Shown piece by piece: positions 31,248-33,210 of a stretch of 33,210 bases of DNA (positions within the stretch are counted from its first letter, which is position 1; the number at the start of each line of letters is the position of its first letter). Location: positions 1 to 33,210 of the forward strand of contig JADFCW010000039.1 of NCBI GenBank assembly GCA_017161705.1, read 5' to 3'. The notes beneath the pieces were generated by a model. That model searched no databases and was not told the origin of the DNA. It saw only the letters and a program-made list of their open reading frames with translations. The position numbers were made by a program, and so were the translations under genes. Source of the DNA: Candidatus Sumerlaeota bacterium. Its GTDB lineage: Bacteria; Sumerlaeota; Sumerlaeia; JADFCW01.

Positions 31248-31292
31248 CTTGATCCTTCACATCGCCTTTTAAAGACGATGCGAAGGATCAAG
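31248..31292. repeat. 45-bp near-perfect palindrome
   Basis: CTTGATCCTTC (31248-31258) and GAAGGATCAAG (31282-31292) are perfect 11-bp arms. The symmetry continues inward to the centre at 31270 with only two mismatches (A/C and C/A). On the minus-strand transcript both mismatches become G-U wobbles, so that RNA would fold into a continuous 22-bp stem. It lies 105 bp upstream of the galactokinase gene and 30 bp from the hairpin repeat pair. Confidence 0.7.
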
Positions 31293-31396
31293 AACGATTC
31301 ATCCCCCGGCAAATTCTCAGTTGCAGGCGCACGGACCGTTTCTCTACATCTCGCAATGGCAACTGCAACGCAATCGGCAAGTAGGAGGTTGGGACT

Positions 31397-32686
31397 GTGA
31401 ATCTTTCGGAATGGAAAACACAACTGGGCGGCGGAAAACTTTCCCGCGCTATGACCTCCCTTTACGGCAACGCGATGGCGGCACAACATGCCGCCGCGCG
31501 ATACAATCAACTGCTCGACATGTTCGTCCGGCGGTTCGGTTCTGCTGCCGGCGCCTGCGCCGCGCTGTTCAGCGCCCCGGGACGTGTCGAGGTCGGCGGC
31601 AATCACACCGATCACAACCACGGTCGTGTGCTGGCGGCAGCAATCAATCTCGATACCATCGCCGTCGCCGAGCCGGTCGCCGAACCCCGCGTCACCATTT
31701 GGTCGGAAGGCTACGAGGCACCCTTTGTAGTGGACGCGGACGAGGGGGCGCCGCGGCGCGACGAGCAGGGCACATCGCAGTCGCTCATTCGCGGCGTGGC
31801 GGCGTGGCTCAGCGCCAATGGCCATCGCGTCGGCGGTTTTCGCGCCTGCGTAGCCAGCCAGGTGGCCGTCGGGTCGGGTCTCAGTTCATCAGCGGCCTTC
31901 GAGGTGCTGGTGGGAACGATCTTCAACCACTTTTACAACGACGGCCGAGTCGCGCCGTCGGCGATTGCCATTGCCGGCCGTCATGCCGAAAATCATTTTT
32001 TCGGCAAACCGTCGGGGCTCATGGATCAAATGACCAGCGCCGTCGGCGGCTTTGTCACCATTGATTTTGCCGACCCTGCCCGCCCGCAGGTCCGCCAGGT
32101 CAACTGCGACCTGTCGGCTTCCGGACTGGCGCTGGTCGTAACCAACACCGGCGGCAGCCATGCCGATCTCACCCCCCACTACGCGGCCATTCCCAATGAA
32201 ATGAAAGCGGTCGCACGAGCCATGGGCGCCGAGACCCTTCGCGATGTTTCGACGGATGCATTTCACGCTCGGATCGGCGACCTGCGTACAGCCGTGGGCG
32301 ACCGCGCTCTCCTTCGCGCGCTCCACTTCTTTGGCGACAACGCACGTGTGGTCGAGCAGGTGACCGCGCTCGAAGCGGGCGACCTGCCGCGATTCCTTGC
32401 ACTGCTCATCGAGTCGGGCCGAAGTTCCTGGATGCACCTTCAAAACTGCTACGTACCCGGAGCAGCGGACCAAGGGCTGGCGTTGGCCCTTGCGCTGAGC
32501 GAGGAAATCTTGCGCGGCCGCGGGGCCTGGCGCGTTCACGGCGGCGGCTTTGCAGGAACCATTCTGGCGTTTGTTCCCGAATCTCTCCTCCACCGCTACA
32601 CGGCGTGCATGGACGGGGTGTTCGGCGCTGGCGCAGCCCAAATACTCCACGTGCGTTCAGTCGGCGCAACTGTGTTGCAGCCGTGA
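31397..32686 (+). CDS. galK: galactokinase (GHMP kinase family)
   Basis: Galactokinase phosphorylates galactose to galactose-1-phosphate, the entry step of the Leloir pathway. This 429-residue protein carries the family motifs in order. SAPGRVEVGGNHTDHNHG (about 60-77) is the galactokinase signature in the GNHTDH form known from other bacteria. VGSGLSSSAAFEV is the GHMP ATP-binding motif. GKPSGLMDQMTSAVGG contains the catalytic Asp, and HGGGFAGTILAFVP is GHMP motif 3. The first 40 residues are longer than in E. coli GalK. GTG 31397 is the start, with AGGAGG 8 bases upstream. The stop overlaps or nearly abuts the transporter gene, so the two are probably an operon. A related sugar kinase specificity (for example N-acetylgalactosamine) cannot be excluded. 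Confidence 0.93.
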   Translation: MNLSEWKTQLGGGKLSRAMTSLYGNAMAAQHAAARYNQLLDMFVRRFGSAAGACAALFSAPGRVEVGGNHTDHNHGRVLAAAINLDTIAVAEPVAEPRVTIWSEGYEAPFVVDADEGAPRRDEQGTSQSLIRGVAAWLSANGHRVGGFRACVASQVAVGSGLSSSAAFEVLVGTIFNHFYNDGRVAPSAIAIAGRHAENHFFGKPSGLMDQMTSAVGGFVTIDFADPARPQVRQVNCDLSASGLALVVTNTGGSHADLTPHYAAIPNEMKAVARAMGAETLRDVSTDAFHARIGDLRTAVGDRALLRALHFFGDNARVVEQVTALEAGDLPRFLALLIESGRSSWMHLQNCYVPGAADQGLALALALSEEILRGRGAWRVHGGGFAGTILAFVPESLLHRYTACMDGVFGAGAAQILHVRSVGATVLQP

Positions 32687-32703
32687 GCCGGAAAGGCGGC
32701 GCC

Positions 32704-33210
32704 ATGCGCTACGCCATTCTTGCCGCATCGGTCCTGATACAACTATGTCTGGGCGCGACTTATTCATGGTCCATTTTTGTCAACGAATTGAGATCGCGCG
32801 GCGGCATCGGACAGGGGTGGGTGCAACTGCCCTTTACCGCTTTCTATATCGTTTTTCCGGCGGCCGCCATCTTTGCCGGCGGGTTGATTCAGCGGTTCGG
32901 CCCCCGGCGCTGCGCCATGGCCGGCGGACTCCTCTTTGGCGGCGGCTGGATTCTGGCCGGCCTTTTCGGCCCCATGCATTTCGCATTCACCGTCCTCGGC
33001 ATCGGCCTGCTCGGCGGTGCCGGCGTGGGACTGGCCTATCTGGTTCCGATTACGACCTGTGTGCTGTGGTTCCCGCGCCAAAAAGGACTGGTCACAGGAA
33101 TCGCCGTAGCCGGTTTCGGCGGCGGCGCAGCACTGGTGGCGGCCTTCGCTGGCCATTGGATCGAGGCGTCCGCCTGGTCTCCATTCGATTGCTTTCGACT
33201 GTTTGGAGTG
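32704..33210 (+). CDS. MFS transporter, OxlT-like (C-terminus cut by window edge)
   Basis: The frame is open from ATG 32704 to the right edge (169 codons), so only the N-terminal third to half is present. It has five or so membrane helices. It opens ILAASVLIQLCLGATYSWSI, typical of the oxalate:formate antiporter (OxlT) branch of the major facilitator superfamily, where helix 1 reads G-x-x-YSWS. The loop between helices 2 and 3 carries GLIQRFGPRRCAMAGG, the MFS motif A variant (D replaced by Q). LLGGAGVGLAYLVPITTCV and FPRQKGLVTGIAVAGFGGGA also fit. GTG 32683 is an alternative start overlapping the galactokinase stop (GTGA). The substrate cannot be inferred; a carboxylate or sugar-derived acid is possible. 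Confidence 0.88.
   Translation, partial: MRYAILAASVLIQLCLGATYSWSIFVNELRSRGGIGQGWVQLPFTAFYIVFPAAAIFAGGLIQRFGPRRCAMAGGLLFGGGWILAGLFGPMHFAFTVLGIGLLGGAGVGLAYLVPITTCVLWFPRQKGLVTGIAVAGFGGGAALVAAFAGHWIEASAWSPFDCFRLFGV

Larger units (their letters stand above)
30843..31396. other. 554-bp divergent intergenic region
   Basis: This lies between the starts of the oxidase gene (minus) and the galactokinase gene (plus). It contains a promoter with adjacent palindrome, a spaced dyad, an inverted pair of dispersed hairpin repeats and a 45-bp palindrome, all listed separately. No supported coding frame was found; several open frames run through the repeats. Confidence 0.75.

Noticed and set aside
31032-31400. 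Open frames of 69-122 codons across the hairpin repeats, beginning with repeat-derived MLPLCC-like peptides.
   Set aside because: They are translations of the dispersed hairpin repeat, lack ribosome sites, and end in or against the galactokinase gene.
1-33210. CRISPR arrays, tRNA or rRNA genes, insertion sequences and prophage genes.
   Set aside because: No regularly spaced direct repeats, cloverleaf-like stretches with CCA ends, rRNA signatures or transposase/integrase motifs were seen in any gap.

Overview
The window is a GC-rich (roughly 60% by eye), densely coded bacterial chromosome segment with 24 protein genes, two of them cut by the window edges. No rRNA, tRNA, CRISPR array, integrase or transposase was found, and no transcription factor is encoded. 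The gene mix fits the PVC superphylum or neighbouring 'glycan-degrader' phyla (Lentisphaerota, Verrucomicrobiota, Planctomycetota, Sumerlaeota, Hydrogenedentota): several Tat- or Sec-exported sulfatases and glycosidases, a secreted methyltransferase/beta-propeller fusion in two tandem copies, a PduS/PduT-like microcompartment pair, and coding repeats of the NPKSKIQN/NPQSAIRN type. This placement is inference; there is no marker gene.

Layout. 1-5.1 kb, all minus strand: a B12-binding-type radical SAM enzyme, then a coupled pair encoding a PduS-like Fe-S flavoprotein and a PduT-like tandem-BMC shell protein with the cluster-binding Cys retained, then an exported protein of unknown function running off the left edge. 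5.1-7.4 kb, minus: a GT-C (ArnT/PMT-like) membrane glycosyltransferase followed by a HAD phosphatase. 7.5-11 kb, plus: SAM methyltransferase, acylphosphatase, DUF486 membrane protein and an exported CocE/NonD hydrolase. 11.3-15.0 kb, minus: a PGPGW membrane protein overlapping mazG, a Tat-exported sulfatase, and a small protein of unknown function. 15.3-17.5 kb, plus: a PilB/GspE-type ATPase with an added signal peptide, small beta-domain, Pro-rich linker, membrane segments and zinc ribbon.

17.5-28.4 kb is the most coherent unit. A minus-strand run (two secreted methyltransferase-propeller paralogues, a glycosidase-like lipoprotein and a sulfatase) diverges from a plus-strand GH20-like hexosaminidase. 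The shared 293-bp promoter region holds three adjacent dyads. Together they look like a locus for attacking a sulfated, amino-sugar-containing glycan. 28.4-30.8 kb, minus: a two-gene cytochrome bd-like oxidase whose CydA-like subunit ends in a CxxCH cytochrome c domain, preceded by a perfect TTGACA box and a perfect 21-bp palindrome. 31.4-33.2 kb, plus: a galactokinase and the start of an OxlT-like MFS transporter.

Non-coding highlights: a REP/BIME-like hairpin repeat (one copy at 11.16 kb, an inverted pair at 31.1-31.2 kb with a compensatory base-pair change), a 45-bp near-perfect palindrome at 31.25 kb, and a 9-bp-period GGAC repeat at 8.62 kb.
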